This document shows positions 23,827 to 33,071 of a DNA stretch of 64,000 bases, one piece after another. Location: the NCBI RefSeq assembly GCF_049723235.1, contig NZ_JBNARB010000001.1:1-64000 (forward strand), in the 5' to 3' direction. Positions within the stretch are counted from its first letter, which is position 1; every line of letters starts with the position of its first letter. This DNA is from Thermovenabulum sp049723235 (GTDB taxonomy: Bacteria; Bacillota; Thermosediminibacteria; Thermosediminibacterales; Thermosediminibacteraceae). Both the position numbers and the translations under genes were made by a program. The notes under the pieces are model-generated. The model had not been told where the DNA came from. It saw nothing but the letters and a program-made list of their open reading frames with translations, and searched no databases.

Positions 23827-24789
23827 ATGGGCGAATGGAAATTTCCAAATGAAGGATGCTTGGAAAAACCGAATAAAATGTACTATCACACGATGACAAA
23901 AAAGGATGTGGAAGAAAGATTAAAGGTCAACGACATAATAATTATTCCCGTTGGTTCCACCGAAAACCACGGGAATGCCGGCCCTATGGGAGAGGACACC
24001 TTCATAGTTACGAGGATAGCGGAAATGGTTGCAGCTAAAACCGGATGCACCATCGCTTCACCCCTCTGGTATGGTTCCCATCCTTTCCATCACATCGGCC
24101 AGCCGGGGACTGTACCTCTACCGGATGATGTGTTCTCAGCAATGATAAGGGCAATTATTTCCGGATACTGGAATACCGGATTCCGCAAGCAGATATTTAT
24201 CAGCATGCACGGACAGGAGTACATCATACCGTCTGCTATTCAAGAATGGGGTAAAAAATATCAGGTGCCAGCTTTGATACTTTTTGTAGACCTGCCGAGG
24301 GTAATGGGGCAAACCTTAATGGATAAAGAGCACGGTGGGCCTTTTGAGACTCCCTTCCAGCATGCCGACGAGGCGGAAACCTCCATATCACTTGCTCTGT
24401 TCCCTGAGTTCTGTGATATGGAAAACGCCGAAGATACAACCATTAAAGGATATTTACCCGCCGGCCACGTAGACAGGGGAGGAGATATTTACGGGTATCC
24501 CATACCGGGACACTGCCAGGTAGGTAATGTGGGAATAGAGTGTATTACCGCTCCTGAAGGTGTACTCGGTAAAGCCACAAAGGCCGATCCTAATAAAGCT
24601 AAGGCGTGCATCGAAAGGGCCTGTGACTACTTATTGAAACTGCACAATGATATTTTATCGGTATTCCCGCCAGGAAAACTTCCTGATGCAAAACTGATAT
24701 CTCAAAGGGATCCGGAAGAAATCGAAGCACTATTAAAAGGCCCCACAAAGGGTGGAAAACATATTTACACCATTGCATGGCCGTCATAA
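23827..24789 (+). CDS. Creatininase-fold hydrolase, IolN (3-dehydro-scyllo-inosose hydrolase)-like
   Basis: 320 residues of the creatininase family. Metal-binding features are ILPVGSTEN-type text (here IIPVGSTENHGNAGPMGEDT), WYGSHPFHH, ISMHGQE and QHADEAETS. The WYGxHPxHHIGxPGTVP stretch and the WNTGFRKQI segment resemble the IolN group of the Thermotoga maritima inositol pathway as I remember it, where the enzyme opens a diketo-inositol ring. A creatininase or amidase role is the alternative. AAAGGAGG precedes the ATG, and the gene lies between two polyol-type dehydrogenases and next to a sugar epimerase, which fits ring opening of an oxidised cyclitol or lactone. Confidence 0.72.
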   Translation: MGEWKFPNEGCLEKPNKMYYHTMTKKDVEERLKVNDIIIIPVGSTENHGNAGPMGEDTFIVTRIAEMVAAKTGCTIASPLWYGSHPFHHIGQPGTVPLPDDVFSAMIRAIISGYWNTGFRKQIFISMHGQEYIIPSAIQEWGKKYQVPALILFVDLPRVMGQTLMDKEHGGPFETPFQHADEAETSISLALFPEFCDMENAEDTTIKGYLPAGHVDRGGDIYGYPIPGHCQVGNVGIECITAPEGVLGKATKADPNKAKACIERACDYLLKLHNDILSVFPPGKLPDAKLISQRDPEEIEALLKGPTKGGKHIYTIAWPS

Positions 24790-24800
24790 GAAAGTTTCAA

Positions 24801-24830
24801 TAGAGAGTGCGGGTTAATCCCCACTCTCTA
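24801..24830 (+). other. Hairpin without T run between the hydrolase and the second MDR gene
   Basis: TAGAGAGTG (24801-24809) pairs with CACTCTCTA (24822-24830), extended inward by GGG/CCC. The 3' flank is AAATAATG, so it is a processing or stability hairpin rather than a terminator. Third such element in the block. Confidence 0.55.
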
Positions 24831-24855
24831 AAATAATGATTAAAGGGGTGAGAGT

Positions 24856-25902
24856 ATGGAAAAGATGAAGGCTGTTGTTTTTTACGGGCCGAGAGATATG
24901 AGGTTCGAAGAAGTGGAAAGGCCTGAACCAAAAGAAGGGGAAGTGTGCATAAAAGTAAAATATGCATCCATTTGCGGATCGGATATTGAAGAGTATAAGA
25001 TAGGCTCGGACCGGGCATTACCTCCTTTAATTTTCGGTCACGAATTTTCGGGCGAGATTGTCGAAGTTGGGCAGGGCGTATCAAAGGAAAGAATCGGCCA
25101 GAGGGTTAGCGTAAATCCCATACTTTACTGCGGGAAATGTTTCTACTGTAAAAAGGGATTAATAAATTTGTGCAACAACAGGAGAAGTGTAGGCAGGACG
25201 CTTGGAGTAGAGAAAAAAAGGTGTGATGGAGGCTTTGCCGAGTACGTTTGTGTTCCCGAATTTTCGGTGGTGCCGCTAAAAGAGGGAGTAACCTTCGAGG
25301 AAGGGGCACTCCTTGAGCCACTGGCAGTATGCTATTGTGCTGCAAAAGCCGTGAGTTTTGAAAAAGGGGAAAACGTCCTCGTAATCGGTTCAGGCCCTAT
25401 TGGCTTAATGATAATTCAATTTTTAAAAATCTTCGGTTCCGGGAAAATTGTTGCAACGGATATTATGGATTTCAGGCTTGATGCGGCAAAAGCCTGCGGA
25501 GCCAATGAAGTGGTAAATGTTAAAAATGAATCCATAGAAAAAGCCCTTGAATACACCGGAGGCATAGGATATGACCGGGTAATAGTTACGGCGGGAGCTC
25601 CAGGGGTTATAAATGATTCCATTAAGCTTGTCAGGAATGGAGGAAGCATAATACTCGTATCGCTGATAAGGGAAGAAGTTAGTATAAACCCGGTGAGCAT
25701 AGTAGGACGACAGCTAACCGTGTACGGCAGTTACATGTTTACCACCGAAATGAAAGATGTAATGGATTATTTGGCCGATAAAAGATTGGATGTGAAAAAT
25801 ATAATCACTTCTACCTACAACTTGTCCGAGACACCAAAAGTGTTTAAAGACCTTGCATCGGGGAACAGCAAGGATATTAAAGTGCTAATAAAGATAGATT
25901 AG
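24856..25902 (+). CDS. Zinc-dependent medium-chain dehydrogenase (polyol dehydrogenase type), copy 2
   Basis: 348 residues, same architecture as the gene at 22655: SICGSD and GHEFSGE for catalytic zinc, CGKCFYCKKGLINLC for structural zinc, GSGPIG for NAD(P). It carries a short basic insertion (EKKRCDGG) near residue 118 that copy 1 lacks. Probably oxidises a second hydroxyl of the pathway substrate. AAAGGGGTGAG lies before the ATG. It is cotranscribed with the hydrolase and the epimerase. Confidence 0.9.
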   Translation: MEKMKAVVFYGPRDMRFEEVERPEPKEGEVCIKVKYASICGSDIEEYKIGSDRALPPLIFGHEFSGEIVEVGQGVSKERIGQRVSVNPILYCGKCFYCKKGLINLCNNRRSVGRTLGVEKKRCDGGFAEYVCVPEFSVVPLKEGVTFEEGALLEPLAVCYCAAKAVSFEKGENVLVIGSGPIGLMIIQFLKIFGSGKIVATDIMDFRLDAAKACGANEVVNVKNESIEKALEYTGGIGYDRVIVTAGAPGVINDSIKLVRNGGSIILVSLIREEVSINPVSIVGRQLTVYGSYMFTTEMKDVMDYLADKRLDVKNIITSTYNLSETPKVFKDLASGNSKDIKVLIKID

Positions 25903-25967
25903 TTTATTACCCTGGTTAATAATAAAAAAGTTAAAGGTAGAAAAAAGAGAAATGGAGGTTGATTGTC

Positions 25968-26771
25968 ATGAAGATGAAGCTTTCCTGTTTCGGCTCTACA
26001 AAAGACATTGATGATATTGCAAAAGCCGGGTATGACTGCGCTGAACTGCAAATAAGAGAAATTGTGGAATTGAGCGATGACGAATATAAAATGGCTTTAA
26101 AAAGAGTCAAAGACTCGGGAATCACCTGCGAAGTCTTCGACAACCCCGTTCCTTTAAATATATCCATAACCTCGCCAGAATTTGATCTAAATTACTGGAC
26201 GGAATATCTGAAAAAAGGTGCCGAAAGAACTGCAAAGATGGGCGCCCGTTATTACGTTTTCGGAAACGGCAGGTCCAGAAGCCTCCCCGCAGAAGGTGAT
26301 GTAAAAGGAGCTTATGAGAAACTAATTACCTTTATCAATATTTTGTGCGATGTCACCGCAGAGTACAATATAACGGTGCTTTTAGAACCCCTGAGCACAA
26401 GTTTATCCAACTTTATCAATTCCATACCGGAAGCGGTAAAATTTATCGAGGAATTTGGAAGGTACAATTTGAAAACCATGTGCGATATGAGGTATCTTCT
26501 GCCAATGAACAGAGATGTAGAGGATATAGCCAACTACGAAAAATACATAAAGCATATTCACGTGGATAATCCTCTTTCCAATTTCCCCCAGAGGTTTATA
26601 CCCACTTTAAACGATGGTTATGATTACGCCCCCTTTATCAATGTTTTGAAAAAGATATGCTATAAAGAAATTATTTCTATAGAGGCAAACACCTTTAACG
26701 ATTTTAAAGAAGATATCAAAAAGGGAATAGAGTTCTTTAAACATTTTGGGATAGAAGCATATAGAAGTTAA
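25968..26771 (+). CDS. Sugar phosphate isomerase/epimerase-like TIM barrel (xylose isomerase-like fold)
   Basis: 267 residues, IolE/tagatose epimerase-type barrel. The four metal ligands of the family can be placed: Glu in LLEPLST, Asp in KTMCDM, His in IKHIHVD and Glu in ISIEANT. Such enzymes epimerise or dehydrate keto sugars and keto-inositols; IolE, IolI and IolO belong to this fold. ATG 25968 is chosen because GGAGG is 9 bases upstream. Last gene of the hydrolase-MDR-epimerase unit and followed by a hairpin. Exact substrate unknown. Confidence 0.85.
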   Translation: MKMKLSCFGSTKDIDDIAKAGYDCAELQIREIVELSDDEYKMALKRVKDSGITCEVFDNPVPLNISITSPEFDLNYWTEYLKKGAERTAKMGARYYVFGNGRSRSLPAEGDVKGAYEKLITFINILCDVTAEYNITVLLEPLSTSLSNFINSIPEAVKFIEEFGRYNLKTMCDMRYLLPMNRDVEDIANYEKYIKHIHVDNPLSNFPQRFIPTLNDGYDYAPFINVLKKICYKEIISIEANTFNDFKEDIKKGIEFFKHFGIEAYRS

Positions 26772-26781
26772 GTCTGTAAAA

Positions 26782-26820
26782 AGCCTCAAGCCGCTGCATT
26801 TTGGTTTGAGGCTGAAATTT
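26782..26820 (+). terminator. Weak terminator-like hairpin after the epimerase gene
   Basis: AGCCTCAAGCC (26782-26792) pairs with GGTTTGAGGCT (26803-26813) with one wobble; the tail GAAATTTTA is only moderately T-rich, so termination may be partial. Confidence 0.55.
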
Positions 26821-26826
26821 TAGGAG

Positions 26827-28917
26827 GTGGTAAATATTAAGTCAAAGAATATAATTATTAAAAATAAAAAAATCTTATCTAATTACAAAATACCCAAAAT
26901 TAAATTGAAACAAAGCCTTGTTAATTCTATGACAGCGGTTTTTGGCAGCATAGTATTAATCGGATGTGTTGTTCTTTTTGTAATAAGTCAAAACTACGCT
27001 TCAAATGCGGTAAAAAATGAGGCCATAAATGCCATGGAGAAGGTGGCAGAGAAAACTGCGGAAAACATAGAAGATAACGTACAATCAAGATTGTACGTTA
27101 TAGAAAGTATTTCCGATACCAGCGTGATTAAAGGAAAGTGGGAAAATAGAGAAGCATCGCTGGAAGAAAAGCTTCAGTATTTAAGGGATCAGCTCCGAAA
27201 ATCGATAAAATTGGATTTTAAAAGGTTTGCTTTAATCGGCACAGACGGTAACGGATATTATCAGGACGGTACTCCTGTCGATGCGGAAGATGCAAATTAT
27301 TATAAAGCGATTGCGCAAAAAGGGATGAGCGGCTTTGAATTAAGGGTTCAACAAAACAAAAACTCCTTCGATTACTTATTTTATTCTCCGGTAAGGCATT
27401 ACCTTACCAATGAGCTTGCAGGCGCCGTAGTGGGCATTGTGGATGGCAATAAATTTAATCAGTTAATTTCATCAGCTACGTACAGCGAAGATGGGTATTC
27501 TTTCGCTATTGACGATAAAGGAAATATAATAGCTCACAAAGACCTGGACAGAATAATGAAAAAAGAAAATCTGATCAACAGCTCTTCTTTCTTAAAAAAT
27601 CCAGTAAACAGGATGATTAAGGGTGAAAAAGGAATAGATGAGGTAAAAGAAAACGGCAGAGATTGGCTTATAGCCTTTGCGCCGGTAGGTAACACCCGAT
27701 GGTCGGTGGGTGTGGTGGCTCCAAAAGAAGAAGTTTTAAAAGGCATTGGAAGGTTAAAAAGCGCTATGATCTCCTTTTCCGTGCTGATAATTATCCTCTC
27801 AGTTTTTATGACCTTTGCAATGGCAAAAACCACCATAACGCCGGTGCTTGCCGTTATTCAACAAATTGGAAGCATTTCTAAAGGTGATTTTACCGCAAGA
27901 ATGGAAGAAAAATTTTTAAATAGAAGGGATGAAATAGGGGAACTTGCACTTTCTGTTAAAAGGCTTAAAGAAAACTTTCTACCTCTTATCGTTGGAATCA
28001 GGGAGGAAACGAAGGTCCTGTTTAATAGTTCTGTGAAATTAAATGATATCTCGGAAGAAATAGCCATTTCCTCCGAAGAAGTGGCCAAAACCGTAGAAAA
28101 TGTAGCACAGGGTGCCAACGAGCAGACTATGAAAATTAAAGATATTAATGATTTGATTGAGGAAATTAAAGGGAGTATAAACGGTCTTTTTGATGAAATA
28201 GCCCGGGTAAAAAATTCCGGAGAAGAAAGTTTTTCTTATGCTCAGACTGGCAAGGAAAAGCTGGGGAATTTGGTAGGATCGATTGAAGAAATTTCCGGTA
28301 GTTTTAAACTGGTTTTAGAAAAATTAGAGCAGATGAAAACTTCGGTGAAACAGGTGGAAGAAGTTGTAGAAATTATAAAAGGGATTGCCGAACAGACCAA
28401 TTTACTGGCTCTTAATGCTGCTATAGAAGCTGCGAGGGCAGGAGATAAAGGCTCGGGCTTTTCGGTAGTTGCTTCCGAAATAAGGAAGCTGTCGGAACAG
28501 ACAAGGCTATCCCTGGAAAAAATAAGGAATCTTTTAAGGAATATGGTTTCGGATACAGAACAGGTAGTAAGGACATCCGAACTAATGGATGGAAAGCTAA
28601 AAAAACAGCAGGAAAGCACGGGAGATACCCTGAGTGCTTTTGAAAAAATATCGATGAGTATTAGCGAAATGAAAACCTTAATCGAAAAGGTATTCTCCGA
28701 TATAGAGCAAATATCAAAGCTTAAAGATGTAATCGCAGAAAGAATTGAAGCCATAAGCAGGACGTCGGAAGAAGCCTCGGTGTCTGCCGAACAAATCTCG
28801 GCTTCCGTAGAGGAATTTGCTGCTTCTACTCAGGATATAACAAAGAATGCTCAGGAAATAGTGGATATAGCCAGGGCGCTGGAGGAAAAAACAAAAATTT
28901 TTATTTTACCCTCTTGA
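26827..28917 (+). CDS. Methyl-accepting chemotaxis protein
   Basis: About 696 residues. TM1 lies near residues 33-56, an extracellular Cache-type sensor domain at about 57-312 (with LIGTDGNGYYQDGTPVDAEDANYYKAI and FAIDDKGNIIAHKD), TM2 at 313-334, HAMP at 335-388 and a cytoplasmic signalling domain whose hairpin tip reads EQTNLLALNAAIEAARAG. The ligand is unknown; Cache domains often bind small acids. The start is uncertain: the GTG at 26827 overlaps AGGAGG (26822-26827), while an in-frame ATT at 26836 has ideal spacing. No other chemotaxis gene is nearby. Confidence 0.93.
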   Translation: MVNIKSKNIIIKNKKILSNYKIPKIKLKQSLVNSMTAVFGSIVLIGCVVLFVISQNYASNAVKNEAINAMEKVAEKTAENIEDNVQSRLYVIESISDTSVIKGKWENREASLEEKLQYLRDQLRKSIKLDFKRFALIGTDGNGYYQDGTPVDAEDANYYKAIAQKGMSGFELRVQQNKNSFDYLFYSPVRHYLTNELAGAVVGIVDGNKFNQLISSATYSEDGYSFAIDDKGNIIAHKDLDRIMKKENLINSSSFLKNPVNRMIKGEKGIDEVKENGRDWLIAFAPVGNTRWSVGVVAPKEEVLKGIGRLKSAMISFSVLIIILSVFMTFAMAKTTITPVLAVIQQIGSISKGDFTARMEEKFLNRRDEIGELALSVKRLKENFLPLIVGIREETKVLFNSSVKLNDISEEIAISSEEVAKTVENVAQGANEQTMKIKDINDLIEEIKGSINGLFDEIARVKNSGEESFSYAQTGKEKLGNLVGSIEEISGSFKLVLEKLEQMKTSVKQVEEVVEIIKGIAEQTNLLALNAAIEAARAGDKGSGFSVVASEIRKLSEQTRLSLEKIRNLLRNMVSDTEQVVRTSELMDGKLKKQQESTGDTLSAFEKISMSISEMKTLIEKVFSDIEQISKLKDVIAERIEAISRTSEEASVSAEQISASVEEFAASTQDITKNAQEIVDIARALEEKTKIFILPS

Positions 28918-28943
28918 CATATTAAAATTTTAAATGATAAAAT
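28914..28943 (+). promoter_or_regulatory. Promoter of the ilv-leu operon
   Basis: TTGACA at 28914-28919, an 18-base spacer and TAAAAT at 28938-28943. The -35 box contains the stop codon of the chemoreceptor gene (28915-28917). It starts the 390-base leader that holds the T-box. Confidence 0.7.
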
Positions 28944-29030
28944 ACTTATCAAAATATTTTCAGGTTCTAATAAAAGCTTAATTATTAAAAGGTACAGATA
29001 ATTTTATAAAACAAATAGGGTAAAAGTAAT

Positions 29031-29294
29031 GAAGGAGAAAAAAGCGTTTTAATTCAGGCAAAAGAGAGCCGGGTCAGGTGAAAGCCGGTCCTGAGTTTGC
29101 GCTTTTCTCGCTCCCGAACTGCCCGGGTGAACAAAAGTAATCCGGTGCCGCAAAGGTGCGTTAAAGTTAGAAGTAGTAAGCTACTTCCTGAGGCCTTTAC
29201 CGTGAGGTATGGGTAAAACAGGGTGGTACCACGGGGTAAACTCCCCCTCGTCCCTGAGACTTTATGTCTTGGGGTGAGGGGGTTTAATTTTTTA
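29031..29294 (+). promoter_or_regulatory. T-box riboswitch, leucine tRNA type (CUC specifier), ilv-leu operon
   Basis: The T-box AGGGTGGTACCACGG is at 29220-29234, followed by a terminator with CTCCCCCTC (29241-29249) pairing to the GAGGGGG arm ending near 29282 and a T-rich tail. The stem I 3' arm reads CTCGCTCCCGA, and the triplet at the specifier position (29107-29109, directly before GCTCCC as in the serS leader) is CTC, leucine. This fits a leucine biosynthesis operon induced when tRNA-Leu is uncharged. Confidence 0.92.
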
Positions 29295-29332
29295 TATACG
29301 ACGATAATTATTTTTGAAGAGGTGGTGCCTTT

Positions 29333-30994
29333 ATGAAAATTACTGCTGCAGAGGCTTTAATTAAGGCACTGGAAGCAGAAGGAGTGGATTTAATATTCGG
29401 TTATCCTGGGGGAGCAATACTTCCGGTTTACGATTCCCTTTATAATTCTAAAAAAATTAAACATGTTTTAACTCGCTCGGAACAGGCTGCTGCCCATGCA
29501 GCCAGCGGTTTTGCCAGGGTTTCCGGGAAGGTGGGAGTGTGCATCGCTACCTCGGGGCCCGGTGCGACAAACCTGGTAACGGGGATAGCAACTGCCTATA
29601 TGGATTCCGTTCCGATAGTTGCCATAACCGGGCAGGTGCCTACCAGTGTAATCGGGCGGGATGTTTTTCAAGAGGTGGACATAACGGGGGCTACCGCACC
29701 GTTTACAAAGCACAATTATCTGGTTAAAAGGGCGGAAGATATACCCAGGATAGTAAGGGAGGCCTTTTATATTGCCTCCACCGGAAGGCCGGGCCCCGTT
29801 TTGATAGACCTTCCCAAGGATGTAGCGGAGACGCGGATAGAGTTTAAAATGCCCGGCAAAATTAACCTTCGCGGATATAAACCCAGGGTTCAGGGGCATC
29901 CCCTGCAGATAGAAAGGGCAGTAGAAGAAATAAAAAGAGCCCAGCGCCCAGTCATAATTGCGGGGGGTGGAGTAAACTCTGCTAAGGCTGAAAAGGAATT
30001 GATGGAATTGGTGGAAAAGACGGGTATACCGGTAGCTACCTCCCTTATGGGCATAGGTTGCTTTCCGCAAAATCATCCGCTATCTCTTGGAATGGCCGGT
30101 ATGCACGGAAGTCCCCGGGCAAACATTGCCATAACTGAGGCCGACCTGATAATTGCAGCAGGAGTAAGGTTCAGCGACAGGATGACCGGTAAAGTTACCG
30201 GTTTTGCACCAAAGGCGAAAATCCTTCATATTGATATAGACCCTGCGGAAATCGGAAAAAACGTAAGGGTTGATATACCTATAGTAGGGGACCTGAGGAT
30301 GGTGCTTTCGGAGATTTCGAAAAATAGCACAAAAAAGGAGCTTTATGAATGGTATGATTTTATAGAAAAAATCAGGAAAAAAGGGATTTACGAAAAAAAG
30401 GGTTTGCTTTGCCCTCAGGAGATAATAGATGAGATTTCTCAAAAGACTAAGGGAGAAGCAATTATTACTACGGAAGTGGGTTCCCATCAAATGTGGGTAG
30501 CACAGTTTTACGAATTTATTCACCCGCGCAGCTTTATAACTTCGGGAGGGCTTGGAACCATGGGTTATGGCCTTTCCGCAGCAATCGGAGCAAAATTTGC
30601 AAACCCGGGGAAAACCGTAATAAACTTTGCCGGGGATGGAAGCTTCCAGATGAATTTAGCGGAGATGGCGACAATTGTCGAAAATAACCTGGCAGTAAAA
30701 ATGGTTCTTTTTAATAACGGCGGTTTGGGGCTTGTGAGACAGCTTCAGGAGTTTTACTGCGACGGAAGATACCATCAGGTTAATTTCAAATTTACACCGG
30801 ACTTTGTCAAATTAGCTGAAAGCTACGGTATAAAGGCAGAGAGGATAGAAAGCCGAAAAGAGCTGCCGGGGGCGGTAGACCGGATGCTATCGGAAGAAGG
30901 CAGTTTTCTATTGGAATGTGTGGTGGATATAAAAGAAAATGTTTACCCGATGGTATTGAACGGTTCACCCATAAATAAGATGATTGGAGGGTGA
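29333..30994 (+). CDS. ilvB: Acetolactate synthase, large (catalytic) subunit
   Basis: 553 residues, thiamine diphosphate and FAD enzyme that condenses two pyruvates (valine/leucine route) or pyruvate and 2-oxobutyrate (isoleucine route). It keeps the catalytic glutamate in RSEQAAAHAASGFAR, the GYPGGAILPVYD opening, and the ThDP motif GDGSFQMNLAEMATIVENNLAV. First gene after the leucine T-box. GAAGAGGTGG precedes the ATG. The small subunit follows directly. Confidence 0.96.
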   Translation: MKITAAEALIKALEAEGVDLIFGYPGGAILPVYDSLYNSKKIKHVLTRSEQAAAHAASGFARVSGKVGVCIATSGPGATNLVTGIATAYMDSVPIVAITGQVPTSVIGRDVFQEVDITGATAPFTKHNYLVKRAEDIPRIVREAFYIASTGRPGPVLIDLPKDVAETRIEFKMPGKINLRGYKPRVQGHPLQIERAVEEIKRAQRPVIIAGGGVNSAKAEKELMELVEKTGIPVATSLMGIGCFPQNHPLSLGMAGMHGSPRANIAITEADLIIAAGVRFSDRMTGKVTGFAPKAKILHIDIDPAEIGKNVRVDIPIVGDLRMVLSEISKNSTKKELYEWYDFIEKIRKKGIYEKKGLLCPQEIIDEISQKTKGEAIITTEVGSHQMWVAQFYEFIHPRSFITSGGLGTMGYGLSAAIGAKFANPGKTVINFAGDGSFQMNLAEMATIVENNLAVKMVLFNNGGLGLVRQLQEFYCDGRYHQVNFKFTPDFVKLAESYGIKAERIESRKELPGAVDRMLSEEGSFLLECVVDIKENVYPMVLNGSPINKMIGG

Positions 30995-30998
30995 AAAG

Positions 30999-31508
30999 GT
31001 GAAGACTATACTTTCAGTGCTGGTAGAAAATCATCCGGGAGTATTATCCAGGGTGGCGGGACTTTTCAGCAGGCGGGGATTTAATATAGACAGTTTGGCC
31101 GTCGGTACAACGGAAAACCCCGAAATTTCCCGCATGACCATAGTTGTTGAAGGCGATGAATATATAGTGGAACAGGTAAAAAAACAATTAAATAAATTGG
31201 TGGATGTCATCAAGGTAAGCAAGATTAGCTCTGATGATTCCGTCAGCAGGGAGCTTGTCCTGATTAAGGTAGATGCGGAACCCAAAAACAGGTCCGAAAT
31301 AATACAGATTGCCGAAATATTCCGGGCAAATATAGTTGATGTCAGCAGAAGGTCAATGATTATAGAACTTACGGGAGATAAGGACAAAATAAACGCTTTT
31401 GAAGAACTGGTAAGGCCCTTCGGGATTAAGGAGCTGGTCAGGACCGGCCTTATTGCCATGAACAGGGGTCCTAAGACCATCAAAGTGGAAGAAGAAGAAA
31501 AAGATTGA
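30999..31508 (+). CDS. ilvN: Acetolactate synthase, small (regulatory) subunit
   Basis: 169 residues with an N-terminal ACT domain (LSVLVENHPGVLSRVAGLFSRRGFNIDSL, and EISRMTIVVEGD) and the conserved ALS_ss_C domain. It activates the large subunit and gives valine feedback inhibition. GTG 30999 is chosen because GGAGGG is just upstream, overlapping the end of ilvB; this gives the typical length. Confidence 0.95.
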   Translation: MKTILSVLVENHPGVLSRVAGLFSRRGFNIDSLAVGTTENPEISRMTIVVEGDEYIVEQVKKQLNKLVDVIKVSKISSDDSVSRELVLIKVDAEPKNRSEIIQIAEIFRANIVDVSRRSMIIELTGDKDKINAFEELVRPFGIKELVRTGLIAMNRGPKTIKVEEEEKD

Positions 31509-31521
31509 TGGAGGGATTTTT

Positions 31522-33066
31522 ATGGTAAGGAAAGTGGAGATCTTTGATACAACGTTGAGGGATGGAGAGCAAACCCCGGGGGTGGCTTTAAACGTATACG
31601 AGAAATTGGAGATAGCCCGGCAGCTGGCAAAACTTAAAGTGGATGTTATAGAAGCGGGTTTTCCCATTGCATCCAACGGAGATTTTAATGCGGTTAAAAC
31701 CATAGCGGAAAATGTCAAGGGGCCTGTTATAGCGGGACTTGCCAGGGCTAACTTTAAGGATATAGATAGAGCTGCGGAAGCGCTAAAAAATGCAGAAAGC
31801 CCCAGGATCCATACCTTTATAGCATCTTCTCCCATACACATGCAATATAAGCTTAAAATGAGCCCCGAGCAGGTGCTGGAGGCTGCAGTGGAAGCGGTGA
31901 AAAGGGCAAAATCTTATTTTGAAGATGTGGAATTTTCGGCAGAAGATGCCACCAGATCCGACGTGGAATTTTTATGCAAACTGTTTTCCCAGACAATTAA
32001 GGCCGGGGCAACGGTTATAAACATCCCGGATACGGTGGGTTATACAACACCTGAAGAATTTGCAAACCTTATACGGACGTTAAGGGAAAGGGTTCCCGAA
32101 ATGGATAGGGTAAAAATCAGCGTACACTGCCATAATGACCTGGGGATGGCGGTTGCCAATTCCCTTGCTGCGGTTGTGAATGGGGCGACTCAGGTAGAGT
32201 GCACGATAAACGGCCTGGGGGAAAGGGCCGGAAATGCTGCCTTAGAAGAGCTGGTGATGGCCCTTGTGACAAGAAAGGACATTTATAAGGTGGATTTAAA
32301 TATTGATACCAGGCAGATTTACAGGACCAGCAAGGTTGTAAGCACCCTGACGGGGATACACGTCCAGCCAAATAAAGCCATAGTCGGGGCCAATGCCTTT
32401 GCCCATGCATCCGGAATACACCAGCACGGAGTGCTTTCGGAAAAATCTACTTATGAAATAATGACACCGGAATCCATTGGGCTTACATCCAATAGAATAG
32501 TGCTTGGCAAACTTTCCGGGCGCCATGCCTTTGTCCAGAGGTTGAAAGAACTCGGATACGAGCTCTCGGAGGAGGAAACAAACAGGGCTTTTGAGAGATT
32601 CAAAGACCTGGCCGATAAGAAAAAGGAGATTACGGACAGCGATATCGAGGCAATTGTGGAAGAACAGGTGACAAAAATACCCCAGCTGATAGAGTTAGAG
32701 TATTTTCAAACCTCCAGCGGCAATCAAGCAATTGCTACTTCTACCGTAAGAGTAAAAATCCAGGGGAATACCGTGGAGGAGGCGGCTACTGGAAACGGGC
32801 CCGTAGATGCGACCTATAAAGCCTTAGAAAGGGCGTGTAATATAAATTGTAAATTAGTTGACTATTCGATAAAATCGGTCTCAGCGGGGAAGGACGCTAT
32901 AGGAGAGGTTGTGGTAAGGATAGAGAAAGACGGAAAAATTTTCACCGGCAGGGGTTTGAGCACCGATATAATTGAGGCCAGCGCCAGGGCCTATACGGAT
33001 GCCCTCAATAAAACCCTTTACAACAGCAATGGAAATAAACCGGCGGAAACTAATGAGGAGGAATAA
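31522..33066 (+). CDS. leuA: 2-isopropylmalate synthase
   Basis: 514 residues: catalytic TIM barrel of the DRE-TIM family (FDTTLRDGEQTPGVAL, HCHNDLGMAVANSLAAV, metal His pair in ASGIHQHG) plus a C-terminal LeuA allosteric domain (about 385-500) for leucine feedback. It condenses acetyl-CoA and 2-ketoisovalerate. Starts 13 bases after ilvN behind GGAGGG. Confidence 0.96.
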   Translation: MVRKVEIFDTTLRDGEQTPGVALNVYEKLEIARQLAKLKVDVIEAGFPIASNGDFNAVKTIAENVKGPVIAGLARANFKDIDRAAEALKNAESPRIHTFIASSPIHMQYKLKMSPEQVLEAAVEAVKRAKSYFEDVEFSAEDATRSDVEFLCKLFSQTIKAGATVINIPDTVGYTTPEEFANLIRTLRERVPEMDRVKISVHCHNDLGMAVANSLAAVVNGATQVECTINGLGERAGNAALEELVMALVTRKDIYKVDLNIDTRQIYRTSKVVSTLTGIHVQPNKAIVGANAFAHASGIHQHGVLSEKSTYEIMTPESIGLTSNRIVLGKLSGRHAFVQRLKELGYELSEEETNRAFERFKDLADKKKEITDSDIEAIVEEQVTKIPQLIELEYFQTSSGNQAIATSTVRVKIQGNTVEEAATGNGPVDATYKALERACNINCKLVDYSIKSVSAGKDAIGEVVVRIEKDGKIFTGRGLSTDIIEASARAYTDALNKTLYNSNGNKPAETNEEE

Positions 33067-33071
33067 AAAAT

